DNA from: Bathymodiolus brooksi
Lineage: Eukaryota; Mollusca; Bivalvia; Mytilida; Modiolidae
Assembly (NCBI GenBank): GCA_963680875.1
Contig: OY804588.1
Coordinates: 95,350,233-95,414,232, forward strand
DNA length: 64,000 nucleotides
Direction of reading: 5' to 3'
Part shown: positions 14,801 through 25,880 of the stretch, one piece after another
Layout of the letters: each line of letters begins with the position of its first letter
How positions within the stretch are numbered: the stretch's first letter is position 1
The notes under the pieces: generated by a model
Databases searched by the model: none
Told to the model about the DNA's origin: nothing
The model's input: the letters and a program-made list of their open reading frames with translations, nothing else
Program-made: the position numbers and the translations under genes

Positions 14801-17800
14801 TGGAGGTGAGAAGGGGTTGTTGTTGTTGATATTGGAGGTGAGAGTGGGTCGTTGTTGATATTGGAGGTGAGAAGGGGTTGTTGTTGTTGATATTGGAGGT
14901 GAGAGTGGGTAGTTGTTGATATTGGAGGGGAGAGGGTGTTGTTGTTGATATTTGAGGTCAAAGTGGGTTGTTGTTGATATTGAAGGTGAGAGGGGGTTGT
15001 TGTTGATATTGGAGGTGAGAGTGGTTTGTTGTTGATATTAGAGGTGAGAGTGGGTTGTTGTTGATATTGGAGGTGAGAGGTGTTGTTGTTGATATTGGAG
15101 GTGAGAGGGGGTTGTTGTAGATATTGGAGGTGAGAGTGGCTGTTGTTGATATTGGAGGTGAGAGAGGGTTATTGTTGATATTGGAGGTGGGAGGGGGTTG
15201 TTGTTGATATTGGAGGTGAGAGGGGGTTGTTGTTGTTGTTGATATTGGATGTGAGAGTGGGTTGTTGTTGATATTGAAGGTGATAGGGGGTTGTTGTTGT
15301 TGATATTGGAGGTGAGAGTGGGTTGTTGTTGTTGTTGATATTGGAGGTGAGAGTGGGTTGTTGTTGATATTGGAGGTGAGAGGGGGTTGTTGTTGTTGTT
15401 GATATTGGAGGTGAGAGTGGGTTGTTGTTGATTTTGGAGATGAAATGGCGTTGTTGTTGATATTGGAAGTGAGAATGGGTTGTTGTTGATATTGGAGGTG
15501 AGAGGGGATGTTGTTATTGATATTGGAGGTGAGAGTGGGTTGATGTTGATATTGGAGATGAAAGGGCGTTGTTGGTGATATTGGAGGTGAGAGTGGGTTG
15601 TTGTTGATATTGGAGGTGAGAGGGGTTTGTTGTTGATATTGGTTGTGAGAATGGGTTGTTATTGAAATTGAAGATGAGAGGGGGTTGTTGTTGATATTGG
15701 AGGTGAGAGTGGGTTGTTGTTGATATTGGTGGTGAGAGTGGGTTGTTGTTGATATTGGAGGTGAGATGGTTGTTGTTGTTGAAATTGGAGGTGAGAGAGG
15801 GTTGTTGTTGATATTGGAGGTGAGAGGTGGTAGTTGTTGATATTGGAGGTCAGAGTGGTTGTTGTTGATATTGGAGGTTAGAGTGCATTATTGTTGATAT
15901 TGGAGGTGAGAGGGGGCTGCTGTTGATATTGGAGGTGAGAGTTGGTTGTTGTTGATATTGGAGGTGAGAGTGGGTCGTTGTTGATATTGGAGGTGAGAAG
16001 GGGTTGTTGTTGTTGCTGATATTGGAGGTGAGAGTGGGTCGTTGTTGATATTGGAGGTGAGAGGGTGTTGTTGTTGATATTGGAGGTGAGAGGGTGTTGT
16101 TGTTAATATTGGAGGTGAGAGGGGGTTGTTGTTGTTGCTGATATTGGAGGTGAGAGTGGGTCGTTGTTGATATTGGAGGTGAGAGGGTGTTGTTGTTGAT
16201 ATTGGAGGTGAGAGGGTGTTGTTGTTAATATTGGAGGTGAGAGGGGGTTGTTGTTGATATTGGAGGTGAGAGTGGGTTATTGTTGATATTGGAGGTGAGA
16301 GGGGGTTGCTGTTAATATTGGAGGTGAGAGTTGGTTGTTGTTGATATTGGAGGTGAGAGTGGGTCGTTGTTGATATTGGAGGTGAGAAGGGTTTGTTGTT
16401 GTTGATATTGGAGGTGAGAGTGGGTCGTTGTTGATATTGGAGGTGAGAAGGGGTTGTTGTTGTTGATATTGGAGGTGAGAGTGGGTAGTTGTTGATATTG
16501 GAGGGGAGAGGGTGTTGTTGTTGATATTTGAGGTCAAAGTGGGTTGTTGTTGATATTGAAGGTGAGAGGGGGTTGTTGTTGATATTGGAGGTGAGAGTGG
16601 TTTGTTGTTGATATTAGAGGTGAGAGTGGGTTGTTGTTGATATTGGAGGTGAGAGGTGTTGTTGTTGATATTGGAGGTGAGAGGGGGTTGTTGTAGATAT
16701 TGGAGGTGAGAGTGGCTGTTGTTGATATTGGAGGTGAGAGTGGGTTATTGTTGATAATGGAGGTGTGAGGGGGTTGTTGTTGATTCTGGAGATGAGAGGG
16801 GGTTGTTGTTGTTGTTGATATTGGAGGTGAGAGTGGGTTGTTGTTGATATTGAAGGTGATATGGGGTTGTTGTTGTTGATATTGGAGGTGAGAGTGGGTT
16901 GTTGTTGTTGTTGATATTGGAGGTGAGAGTGGGTTGTTGTTGATATTGGAGGTGAGAGGGGGTTGTTGTTGTTGTTGATATTGGAGGTGAGAGGGGGTTG
17001 TTGTTGTTGTTGATATTGGAGGTGAGAGGGGGTTGTTGTTGATATTGGAGGTAAGAGGGGGTTGTTGTTGTTGATATCGGAGGTGAGAGGGTGTTGTTGT
17101 TGATATTGGAGGTGAGAGGGGTTGTTGTTGATATTGGAGGTGAGAGAGTGTTGATATTGATATTGGAGGTGAGAGGGGGTTGTTGTTGATAATGGAGGTG
17201 AGAGTGGGTTGTTGTTGATATTGGAGGTGAGATGGTTGTTGTTGTTAAAATTGGAGGTGAGAGAGGGTTGTTGTTGATATTGGAGGTGAGAGTGGTTGTT
17301 GTTGATATTGGAGGTGAGAGTGGGTTATTGTTGATATTGGAGGTTAGAGTGCATTATTGTTGATATTGGAGGTGAGAGGGGGCTGCTGTTGATATTGGAG
17401 GTGAGAGTTGGTTGTTGTTGATATTGGAGGTGAGAGTGGGTCGTTGTTGATATTGGAGGTGTGAAGGGGTTGTTGTTGCTGCTCATATTGGAGGTGAGAG
17501 TGGGTCGTTGTTGATATTGGAGGTGAGAAGGGGTAGTTGTTGTTGATATTGGAGGTGAGAGGGTGTTGTTGTTGATATTGGAGGTGAGAGGGTGTTGTTG
17601 TTAATATTGGAGGTGAGAGGGGGTTGTTGTTGATATTGGAGGTGAGAGTGGGTTATTGTTGATATTGGAGGTGAGAGGGGGTTGCTGTTAATATTGGAGG
17701 TGAGAGTTGGTTGTTGTTGATATTGGAGGTGAGAGTGGGTCGTTGTTGATATTGGAGGTGAGAAGGGGTTGTTGTTGTTGATATTGGAGGTGAGAGTGGG

Positions 17801-18100
17801 TCGTTGTTGATATTGGAGGTGAGAAGGGGTTGTTGTTGTTGATATTGGAGGTGAGAGTGGGTAGTTGTTGATATTGGAGGGGAGAGGGTGTTGTTGTTGA
17901 TATTTGAGGTCAGAGTGGGTTGTTGTTGATATTGAAGGTGAGAGGGGGTTGTTGTTGATATTGGAGGTGAGAGTGGTTTGTTGTTGATATTGGAGGTGAG
18001 AGTGGGTTGTTGTTGATATTGGAGGTGAGAGGTGTTGTTGTTGATATTGGAGGTGAGAGGGGGTTGTTGTAGATATTGGAGGTGAGAGTGGCTGTTGTTG
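11900..18100. repeat. Higher-order repeat of about 1.4-1.6 kb, four copies
   Basis: The marker variant GGGGGTTGCTGTTAATA occurs at 13181, 14725, 16301 and 17677 (spacings 1544, 1576 and 1376 bp) with the same neighbours each time, including TGGGTCGTTG and GGGTAGTTG units. The copies at about 14.70 and 16.28 kb are nearly identical over at least 260 bp. Confidence 0.75.
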
Positions 18101-18479
18101 ATATTGGAGGTGAGAGTGGGTTATTGTTGATATTGGAGGTGAGAGGGGGTTGTTGTTGATATTGGAGGTGAGAGGGGGTTGTTGTTGTTGTTGATATTGG
18201 AGGTGAGAGTGGGTTGTTGTTGTTATTGAAGGTGATAAGGGGTTGTTGTTGTTGATATTGGAGGTGAGAGTGGGTTGTTGTTGTTGTTGATATTGGAGGT
18301 GAGAGTGGGTTGTTGTTGATATTGGAGGTGAGAGGGGGTTGTTGTTGTTGTTGATATTGGAAGTGAGAGGGGGTTGTTGTTGATATTGGAGGTAAGAGTA
18401 GGTTGTTGTTGTTGATATCGGAGGTGAGAGGGTGTTGTTGTTGATATTGGAGGTGAGAGGGGTTGTTGTTGATATTGGA

Positions 18480-21300
18480 GGTGAGAGAGTGTTGATATTG
18501 ATATTGGAGGTGAGAGGGGGTTGTTGTTGATATTGGAGGTGAGAGTGGGTTGTTGTTGATATTGGAGCTGAGAGGGCGTTGCTGTTGATATTGGAGGTGA
18601 GAGTGTGTTGTTGTTGATATTGGAGGTGAGAGGGGGTTGTTGTTGATATTGGAGGTGAGAGGGGGTTGTTGTTGATATTGGAGGTGACAGGGTGTTGTTG
18701 TTGATATTGGAGGTGAGAAGGGGTTGTTGTTGTTGATATTGGAGGTGAGAGGGGGATGGTGTTGATATTGGAGGTGAGAGTGGGTTGTTGTTGATATTGG
18801 AGTTGAGAGGGGTTGTTGTTGATATTGGAGGTGAGAGGGTGTTGTCGTTGATATTGGAGGTGATAGGGTGTTGTTGTTAATATTGGAGGTGAGAGGGGGT
18901 TGTTGTTGTTGATATTGGAGGTGAGAGGATTTGTTGTTGTTGATATTGGAGGTGAGAGTGGGTTATTGTTGATATTGGAGGTGAGAGGGGTTTTTGTTGT
19001 TGATATTGGAGGTGATAGGGGGTTGTTGTTGATATTGGTGGTGAGAGGGGTTGTTGTTGATATTGGAGGTGAGAGGGGGTTGTTGTTGTTGATATTGGAG
19101 GTGAGAGTGGGATTTTGTTGATATTGGAGTTGAGAGGGGGTTGTTGTTGTTGATATTGGAGGTGAGAGTGGGATTTTGTTGATATTGGAGGTGAGAGGTG
19201 TTGTTGTTGATATCGGAGATGAGAGGGTGTTGTTGTTGATATTGGAGGTGAGAGGGGCTGTTGTTGATATTGGAGGTGAGAGGTGTTGTTGTTGATATTG
19301 GAGGTGAGATGGGGTTGTTGTTGATATTGGAGGTGAGAGAGGGTTGTTGTTGATATTGGAGGTGAGTGGGCGTTGTTGTTGATATTGGAGGTGAGAGTGT
19401 GTTGTTGTTGATATTGGAGGTGAGAGGGGGTTGTTGTTGATATTGGAGGTGAGAGGGTGTTGTTGTTGATATTGGAGGTGAGAGGGGGTTGTTGTTGTTG
19501 ATATTGGAAGTGAGAGTGGGTTGTTGTTGATATTGGAGGTAAGAGGGTGTTGTTGTTGATATTGGAGGTGAGAGGTGTTGTTGTTGATATTGGAGGTGAG
19601 AGGGGGTTGTTGTTGATATTGGAGGTGAGAGGGTGTTGTTGTTGATATTGGAGGTGAGAGGGGGTTGTTGTTGTTGATATTGGAGGTGAGAGTGGGTTGT
19701 TGTTGATATTGGAGGTGAGAGGGGGTTGTTGTTGTTGTTGATATTGGAGGTGAGAGGGGGTTGTTGTTGTTGTTGATATTGGAGGTGAGAGGGGGTTGTT
19801 GTTGATATTGGAGGTGAGAGGGGTTGTTGTTGATATTGGAGGTGAGAGGGTGTTGTTGTTGATATTGGAGGTGAGAGTGGGTTGTTGTTGATATTGAAGG
19901 TGATAGGGGGTTGTTGTTGTTGATATTGGAGGTGAGAGTGGGTTGTTGTTGTTGTTGATATTGGAGGTGAGAGTGGGTTGTTGTTGATATTGGAGGTGAG
20001 AGGGGGTTGTTGTTGTTGTTGATATTGGAAGTGAGAGGGGGTTGTTGTTGATATTGGAGGTAAAAGTAGGTTGTTGTTGTTGATATCGGAGGTGAGAGGG
20101 TGTTGTTGTTGATATTGGAGGTGAGAGGGGTTGTTGTTGATATTGGAGGTGAGAGAGTGTTGATATTGATATTGGAGGTGAGAGGGGGTTGTTGTTGATA
20201 TTGGAGGTGAGAGTGGGTTGTTGTTGATATTGGAGCTGAGAGGGCGTTGCTGTTGATATTGGAGGTGAGAGTGTGTTGTTGTTGATATTGGAGGTGAGAG
20301 GGGGTTGTTGTTGATATTGGAGGTGAGAGGGGGTTGTTGTTGATATTGGAGGTGACAGGGTGTTGTTGTTGATATTGGAGGTGAGAAGGGGTTGTTGTTG
20401 TTGATATTGGCGGTGAGAGGGGGATGGTGTTGATATTGGAGGTGAGAGTGGGTTGTTGTTGATATTGGAGTTGAGAGGGGTTGTTGTTGATATTGGAGGT
20501 GAGAGGGTGTTGTCGTTGATATTGGAGGTGATAGGGTGTTGTTGTTAATATTGGAGGTGAGAGGGGGTTGTTGTTGTTGATATTGGAGGTGAGAGTTCGA
20601 TTTTGTTGATATTGGAGGTGATAGGGGTTGTTGTTGATATTGGAGGTGAGAAGGATTTGTTGTTGTTGATATTGGAGGTGAGAGTGGGTTATTGTTGATA
20701 TTGGAGGTGAGAGGGGTTTTTGTTGTTGATATTGGAGGTGATAGGGGGTTGTTGTTGATATTGGAGGTGAGAGTGGGTTGTTGTTGATATTGGAGGTGAG
20801 AGGGAGTTGTTGTTGATATTGGAGGTGAGAGGGAGTTGTTGTTGATATTGGAGGTAAGAGGGGGTTGTTGTTGTTGATATCGGAGGTGAGAGGGTGTTGT
20901 TGTTGATATTGGAGGTGAGAGGGGTTGTTGTTGATATTGGAGGTGAGAGGGTGTTGATATTGATATTGGAGGTGAGAGGGGGTTGTTGTTGATATTGGAG
21001 GTGAGAGTGGGTTGTTGTAGATATTGGAGCTGAGAGGGCGTTGCTGTTGATATTGGAGGTGAGAGTGTGTTGTTGTTGATATTGGAGGTGAGAGGGGGTT
21101 GTTGTTGATATTGGAGGTGAGAGGGGTTGTTGTTGATATTGGAGGTGAGAGGGTGTTGTTGTTGATATTGGAGGTGAGAAGGGGTTGTTGTTGTTGATAT
21201 TGGAGGTGAGAGGGGGATGGTGTTGATATTGGAGGTGAGAGTGGGTTGTTGTTGATATTGGAGTTGAGAAGGGTTTTTGTTGATATTGGAAGTGAGAGGG
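18480..21300. repeat. Higher-order repeat marked by a doubled GATATT unit
   Basis: The unusual unit GTTGATATTGATATTGG occurs near 18490, 20160 and 20955 with shared flanking variants (GAGCTGAGAGGGCGTTGCTG, then GTGACAGGG). The offset between the first two is about 1668 bp. Related single copies near 8130, 8570 and 17150 show the same block was moved within the array earlier. Confidence 0.65.
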
Positions 21301-24300
21301 TGTTGTCGTTGATATTGGAGGTGATAGGGTGTTGTTGTTAATATTGGAGGTGAGAGGGGGTTGTTGTTGTTAATATTGGAGGTGAGAGTTCGATTTTGTT
21401 GATATTGGAGGTGATAGGGGTTGTTGTTGATATTGGAGGTGAGAAGGATTTGTTGTTGTTGATATTGGAGGTGAGAGTGGGTTGTTGTTGATATTGGAGG
21501 TGAGAGGGGGTTTTTGTTGTTGATATTGGAGGTGAGAGGGGTTGTTGTTGATATTGGAGGTGAGAGGGGGTTGTTGTTGTTGATATTGGAGGTGAGAGTG
21601 GGATTTTGTTGATATTGGAGTTGAGAGGGGGTTGTTGTTGTTGATATTGGAGGTGAGAGTGGGATTTTGTTGATATTGGAGGTGAGAGGTGTTGTTGTTG
21701 ATATCGGAGATGAGAGGGTGTTGTTGTTGATATTGGAGGTGAGAGGGGCTGTTGTTAATATTGGAGGTGAGAGGTGTTGTTGTTGATATTGGAGGTGAGA
21801 TGGGGTTGTTGTTAATATTGGAGGTGAGAGAGGGTTGTTGTTGATATTGGAGGTGGATGGGCGTTGTTGTTGATATTGGAGGTGAGAGTGTGTTGTTGTT
21901 GATATTGGAGGTGAGAGGGGGTTGTTGTTGATATTGGAGGTGAGAGGGTGTTGTTGTTGATATTGGAGTTGAGAGGGGGTTGTTGTTGTTGATATTGGAG
22001 GTGAGAGTGGGTTGTTGTTGATATTGGAGGTGAGAGGGGTTGTTGTTGATATTGGAGGTAAGAGGGTGTTGTTGTTGATATTGGAGGTGAGAGGTGTTGT
22101 TGTTGATATTGGAGGTGAGAGGGGGTTGTTGTTGATATTGGAGGTGAGAGGGTGTTGTTGTTGATATTGGAGGTGAGAGGGGGTTGTTGTTGTTGATATT
22201 GGAGGTGAGAGTGGGTTGTTGTTGATATAGGAGGTGAGAGGGGGTTGTTGTTGTTGTTGATATTGGAGGTGAGAGGGGGTTGTTGTTGATATTGGAGGTG
22301 AGAGGGGTTGTTGTTGATATTGGAGGTGAGAGGGTGTTGTTGTTGATATTGGAGGTGAGAGGGGGTTGTTGTTGATATTGGAGGTGAGAGTGGGTTGTTG
22401 TTAATATTGGAGGTGCGAGGGCGTTGTTGTTGATATTGGAGGTGAGAGTGTGTTGTTGTTGATATTGGAGGTGAGAGGGTGTTGTTGTTGATATTGGAGG
22501 TGATAGGGGGTTGTTCTTGTTGATATTGGAGGTGAGAGGGGGATGGTGTTGATATTGGAGGTGAGAGTGGGTTGTTGTTGACATTGGAGGTGAGAGAGGT
22601 TGTTGTTGATATTGGAGGTGAGAGGGTGTTGTTTTTAATATTGGAGGTGAGAGGGGGTTGTTGTTGTTGATATTGGAGGTGAGAGTTCGATTTTGTTGAT
22701 ATTGGAGGTGATAGGGGTTGTTGTTGATATTGGAGGTGAGAGTGGGTTTTTGTTGATATTGGAGGTGAGAGGGGTTGTTGTTGATAATGGAGGTGAGAGG
22801 GGTTTGTTGTTGTTGATATTGGAGGTGAGAGTGGGTTGTTGTTGATATTGGAGGTGAGAGGGGGTTGTTGTTGTTGATATTGGAGGTGATAGGGGGTTGT
22901 TGTTGATATTGGAGGTGAGAGGGTTTGTTGTTGATATTGGAGGTGAGAGTGTGTTGTTGTTGATATTGGAGGTGAGAGGGGGTTGTTGTTGTTGATATTG
23001 GAGGTGAGAGTGGGATTTTGTTGATATTGGAATTGAGAGGTGTTGTTGTTGATATCGGAGATGAGAAAGTGTTGTTGTTGATATTGGAGGTGAGAGGGGT
23101 TGTTGTTGATATTGGAGGTGAGAGGGTGTTGTTGTTGATATTGGAGGTGAGAGGGGGTTGTTGTTGATATTGGAGGTGAGAGTGGGTTGTTGTTGATATT
23201 GGTGGTGAGAGGGCGTTGTTGTTGATATTGGAGGTGAGAGTGTGTTGTTGTTGATATTGGAGGTGAAAGTGAGATTTTGTTGATATTGGAATTGAGAGGT
23301 GTTGTTGTTGATATCGGAGATGAGAGAGTGTTGTTGTTGATATTGGAGGTGAGAGGGGTTGTTGTTGATATTGGAGGTGAGAGGGTGTTGTTGTTGATAT
23401 TGGAGGTGAGAGGGGGTTGTTGTTGATATTGGAGGTGAGAGTGGGTTGTTGTTGATATTGGTGGTGAGAGGGCGTTGTTGTTGATATTGGAGGTGAGAGT
23501 GTGTTGTTGTTGATATTGGAGGTGAGAGGGGGTTGTTGTTGATATTGGAGGTGAGAGGGTGTTGTTGTTGATATTGGAGGTGAGAGGGGGTTGTTGTTGT
23601 TGATATTGGAGGTGAGAGTGGGTTGTTGTTGATATTGGAGGTGAGAGGGTTTGTTGTTGATATTGGAGGTAAGAGGGTGTTGTTGTTGAAATTGGAGGTG
23701 AGAGGGTGTTATTGTTAATATTGGAGGTGAGAGGGGGGTTGTTGTTGTTGATATTGGAGGTGAGAGTGGGTTTTTGTTGATATTGGAGGCGAGAGGGGTT
23801 GTTGTTGATAATGGAGGTGAGAGGGGTTTGTTGTTGATATTGGAGGTGAGAGTGGGTTGTTGTTGATATTGGAGGTGAGATGGAGTTGTTGTTGTTGATA
23901 TTGGAGGTGATAGGGGGTTGTTGCTGATATTGGAGGTGAGAGTGTGTTGTTGTTGATATTGGAGGTGAGAGGGGGTTGTTGTTTTTTATATTGGAGGTGA
24001 GAGTGGGATTTTGTTGATATTGGAGGTGAGAGGGGGTTGTTGTTGATATTGGAGGTGAGATTGGGTTGTTGTTGATATTGGAGTTGAGAGGGGTTGTTGT
24101 TATTGATATTGGAGGTTAGTGAGGGTTGTTGTTGTTGTTGTTGATATTGGAGGTGAGAGTGGGTTGTTGATATTGGAGGTGAGAGGGGATTGTTGTTGAT
24201 ATTGGAGGTGAGAGGGGGTTGTTGTTGATATTGGAGGTGAGAGTGGGTTGTTGTTGATATTGGAGGAATTGTTGACCTTCATTGTTTGAACTTTATTTTC

Positions 24301-24333
24301 ATAACAAACATCTTTATCTGTATGTATTTATAC

Positions 24334-24412
24334 CTTTGATTGCCATAGCCACACAGCTCTCCTTCTGAATTAACTGGGTATAATAACAGTTTTGGATCTC
24401 CATATTTAAAAG
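24334..24412 (-). CDS. SLC44A: SLC44/CTL choline-transporter-like gene, coding exon 4 (start of first extracellular loop)
   Basis: A 79-bp minus-strand exon with acceptor TATATTCCAG|C and donor AAG|GTATAAA. It has 2 + 75 + 2 coding bases. The CT completes an alanine codon with the last G of exon 3, and the exon then reads FKYGDPKLLLYPVNSEGELC followed by GYGNQ, ending in AG. The G-D-P-x(4)-Y-P-x-x-S-x-G-x-x-C-G pattern is the conserved start of the large extracellular loop after helix 1 in SLC44 proteins. The intron before it is 5992 bp (24413-30404). The next intron is almost wholly the G/T-rich minisatellite, which begins about 66 bp after this exon, and continues past the window edge. Later exons are not in view. 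Confidence 0.94.
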
Positions 24413-25767
24413 CTGGAATATAAAAATAAATATTGTCTCTCCGTAAAAAAAAAAACCAAATGTCACCGAAGTCTAGTGCATGTTGAGAAAGGGGGAACTA
24501 ATTCTCTGTGCACAAACAACAGGACTAGACGTCAGTCTATTGCTAGCTGCAATAATGTGGCTCCTGAGACAAACTTGTGTCTCGGCAGAGCTACAACGCG
24601 GTCCAATTCGTCACAATGGAGCAGAAAAAGGTTGCAGTTGAAACATAGAAACTCACTATTTACGCTTCAAACATTTCATAATAACTATTACTGATGATCC
24701 CAGTCCTTGTTAAATCGGTTTGGCTGAGAAATATATGGTTTCTAAAGGTAGCAACAACCTTGTTCAAATTTATCAATCGTTTGCCATAACCGGAAACTAC
24801 GGAAGGTGGGGCTTTTCTAAATATGGTATTTCTTACTACACGTAGTAAACGGCTAATCAAAACATTCACACCTCAAATCGCCAAATATGGTATCGACATC
24901 CAAATAGTGAGGCCGGAAATGACGAAATTCAAAATGTTCAGAGAGAAAGTAAACATGGATTTTTATTTTGTGGGAATTACATTCTAAAATACTGGTAGGT
25001 GATAAAAACTTGTTATAATAGTGGACAGAAGGAAAGGTTATGTCTTATTATTGATAAATGCAGGCGTCAGAAACTCTGTAAGCGAGCGCAAAAAATCTCA
25101 GCGGCTGCTCCATTACGTGTAATGGCATCCCGTTATAACCTTTGCGAGTAAGCGAGCATTTAAGGGTTTTGTTATTAAAACTAGTCTATTGCTAGAGATA
25201 ATTTACCAGTAGGCATAGCTAAAATGCAAGCAAGTTTTAACAACTTCAAAAGGAGTTTTAACGTGTATTGTAGCACAGTTATCTACCCTTGTGGTGAAAT
25301 TCTCCAATTCTCCAATTCTCCAATCTACATTGTACAGAAACATAGTGGTCTACAGAACAAAGCTTAGGTTTGATATATGAGGGTTTATCATCACTTTCAA
25401 CAATTTTTCAGCTATATTGTGATTATCTAACGTATTTGGGAAGGAAAATCCAGAGATTTCTAACAAACAGTGAAAACCCCGGTCTGGTCAGGTGTCTTGA
25501 AACCATAATAATTGAGGTGGGTATCAGTGAGAGAATCACCATCAATGATGTTAGGCATGTGTCAACATCATTAATGATTATTACCCTTAAGCCCCTTCAA
25601 CAGAAAAAGCATACATGTTTTGAAACCAATGGAATTATGGGTAACTATTTACTTCCATAGACAAAAAATGTATTATGTAATTTTTGTTATTTGTTATTTT
25701 CGTGTACATGTCCAGGTAAGATGGCATATATGTCTTTATCAGTGATGCCAAAATCTACTAATCAGGT
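24413..25767. other. Unique intron 3 sequence
   Basis: AT-rich single-copy sequence between exon 4 and the SINE fragment. Visible items are an A-run (24448-24458), a triple CTCCAATT repeat (25303-25325), a small stem GAGACA...TGTCTC near 24567-24585, and a doubled AAGCGAGC motif near 25081 and 25152. Short open frames (24476-24694, 24660-24869, 25370-25660) show no recognisable protein and are taken as chance. Confidence 0.6.
25383..25480 (-). mobile_element. Degraded SINE 3' fragment (possible)
   Basis: The stretch ACTTTCAACAATTTTTCAGC and the following bases resemble the reverse complement of the molluscan SINE 3' half, compared with the clearer copies at 25768 and 56337. Identity falls off after about 30 bases and is only suggestive further on (GGAAGGAAAATCCAGAG against GGTGGAGGAAACC...GAG). 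Confidence 0.4.
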
Positions 25768-25880
25768 TTGGCCTATGGTTGCCACTTTCAACAATATATC
25801 AGCTATATCGTGGCAGTCAGCTTTATTGGTGGAGGAAAACCTGGAGTACCTGGAGAAAACCCCCGTCCGGTCGCTATTCA
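25768..25880 (-). mobile_element. SINE 3' half, seed of the adjacent minisatellite
   Basis: Reading the minus strand, this is the 3' half of the same SINE seen at 56337-56594. Shared blocks are the region around CACTTTCAACAATAT, ATATCGTGGC, GTCAG, TTTATTGGTGGAGGAAA, and GTACC..GAGAAAACC. Its inner end runs without a break into the first 39-bp unit of the array to its right. The tRNA-like 5' half of the element is not found at the far side of the array (30134 onward), so the SINE is truncated. Confidence 0.85.

Larger units (their letters stand above)
1..24267. repeat. About 29-bp G/T-rich minisatellite with higher-order repeats (intron 4)
   Basis: A continuous tandem array whose core is TTGATATTGGAGGTGAGAGG followed by a variable stretch of G and TTG triplets, so unit length varies from about 26 to 35 bp around 29. 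There are roughly 830 units. The plus strand is almost free of cytosine. Common unit variants are TGGGATTTTG, GGGATGGTG, GAGATGAGAG and GATAGGGG, and their recurring order shows higher-order structure. Minus-strand reading frames through it (rich in N, Q, S, P, T, for example SNINNNPLSPPIS) are open because 29 is not a multiple of 3 and no frame of the consensus unit holds a stop. They are not real genes. The array ends about 66 bp from exon 4 and is cut by the left window edge. Confidence 0.97.

Noticed and set aside
659..24282. Asn/Gln/Ser/Pro/Thr-rich minus-strand proteins up to 519 residues
   Set aside because: A 29-bp unit reads through all three frames in turn and is stop-free on the minus strand by composition. 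Frames end wherever unit length varies, and there is no conserved start, signal peptide or domain.
24476..25660. Short open frames in intron 3 as possible genes or extra exons
   Set aside because: No recognisable motifs, and exons 3 and 4 already join in phase with the SLC44 motif order, leaving no missing protein segment.
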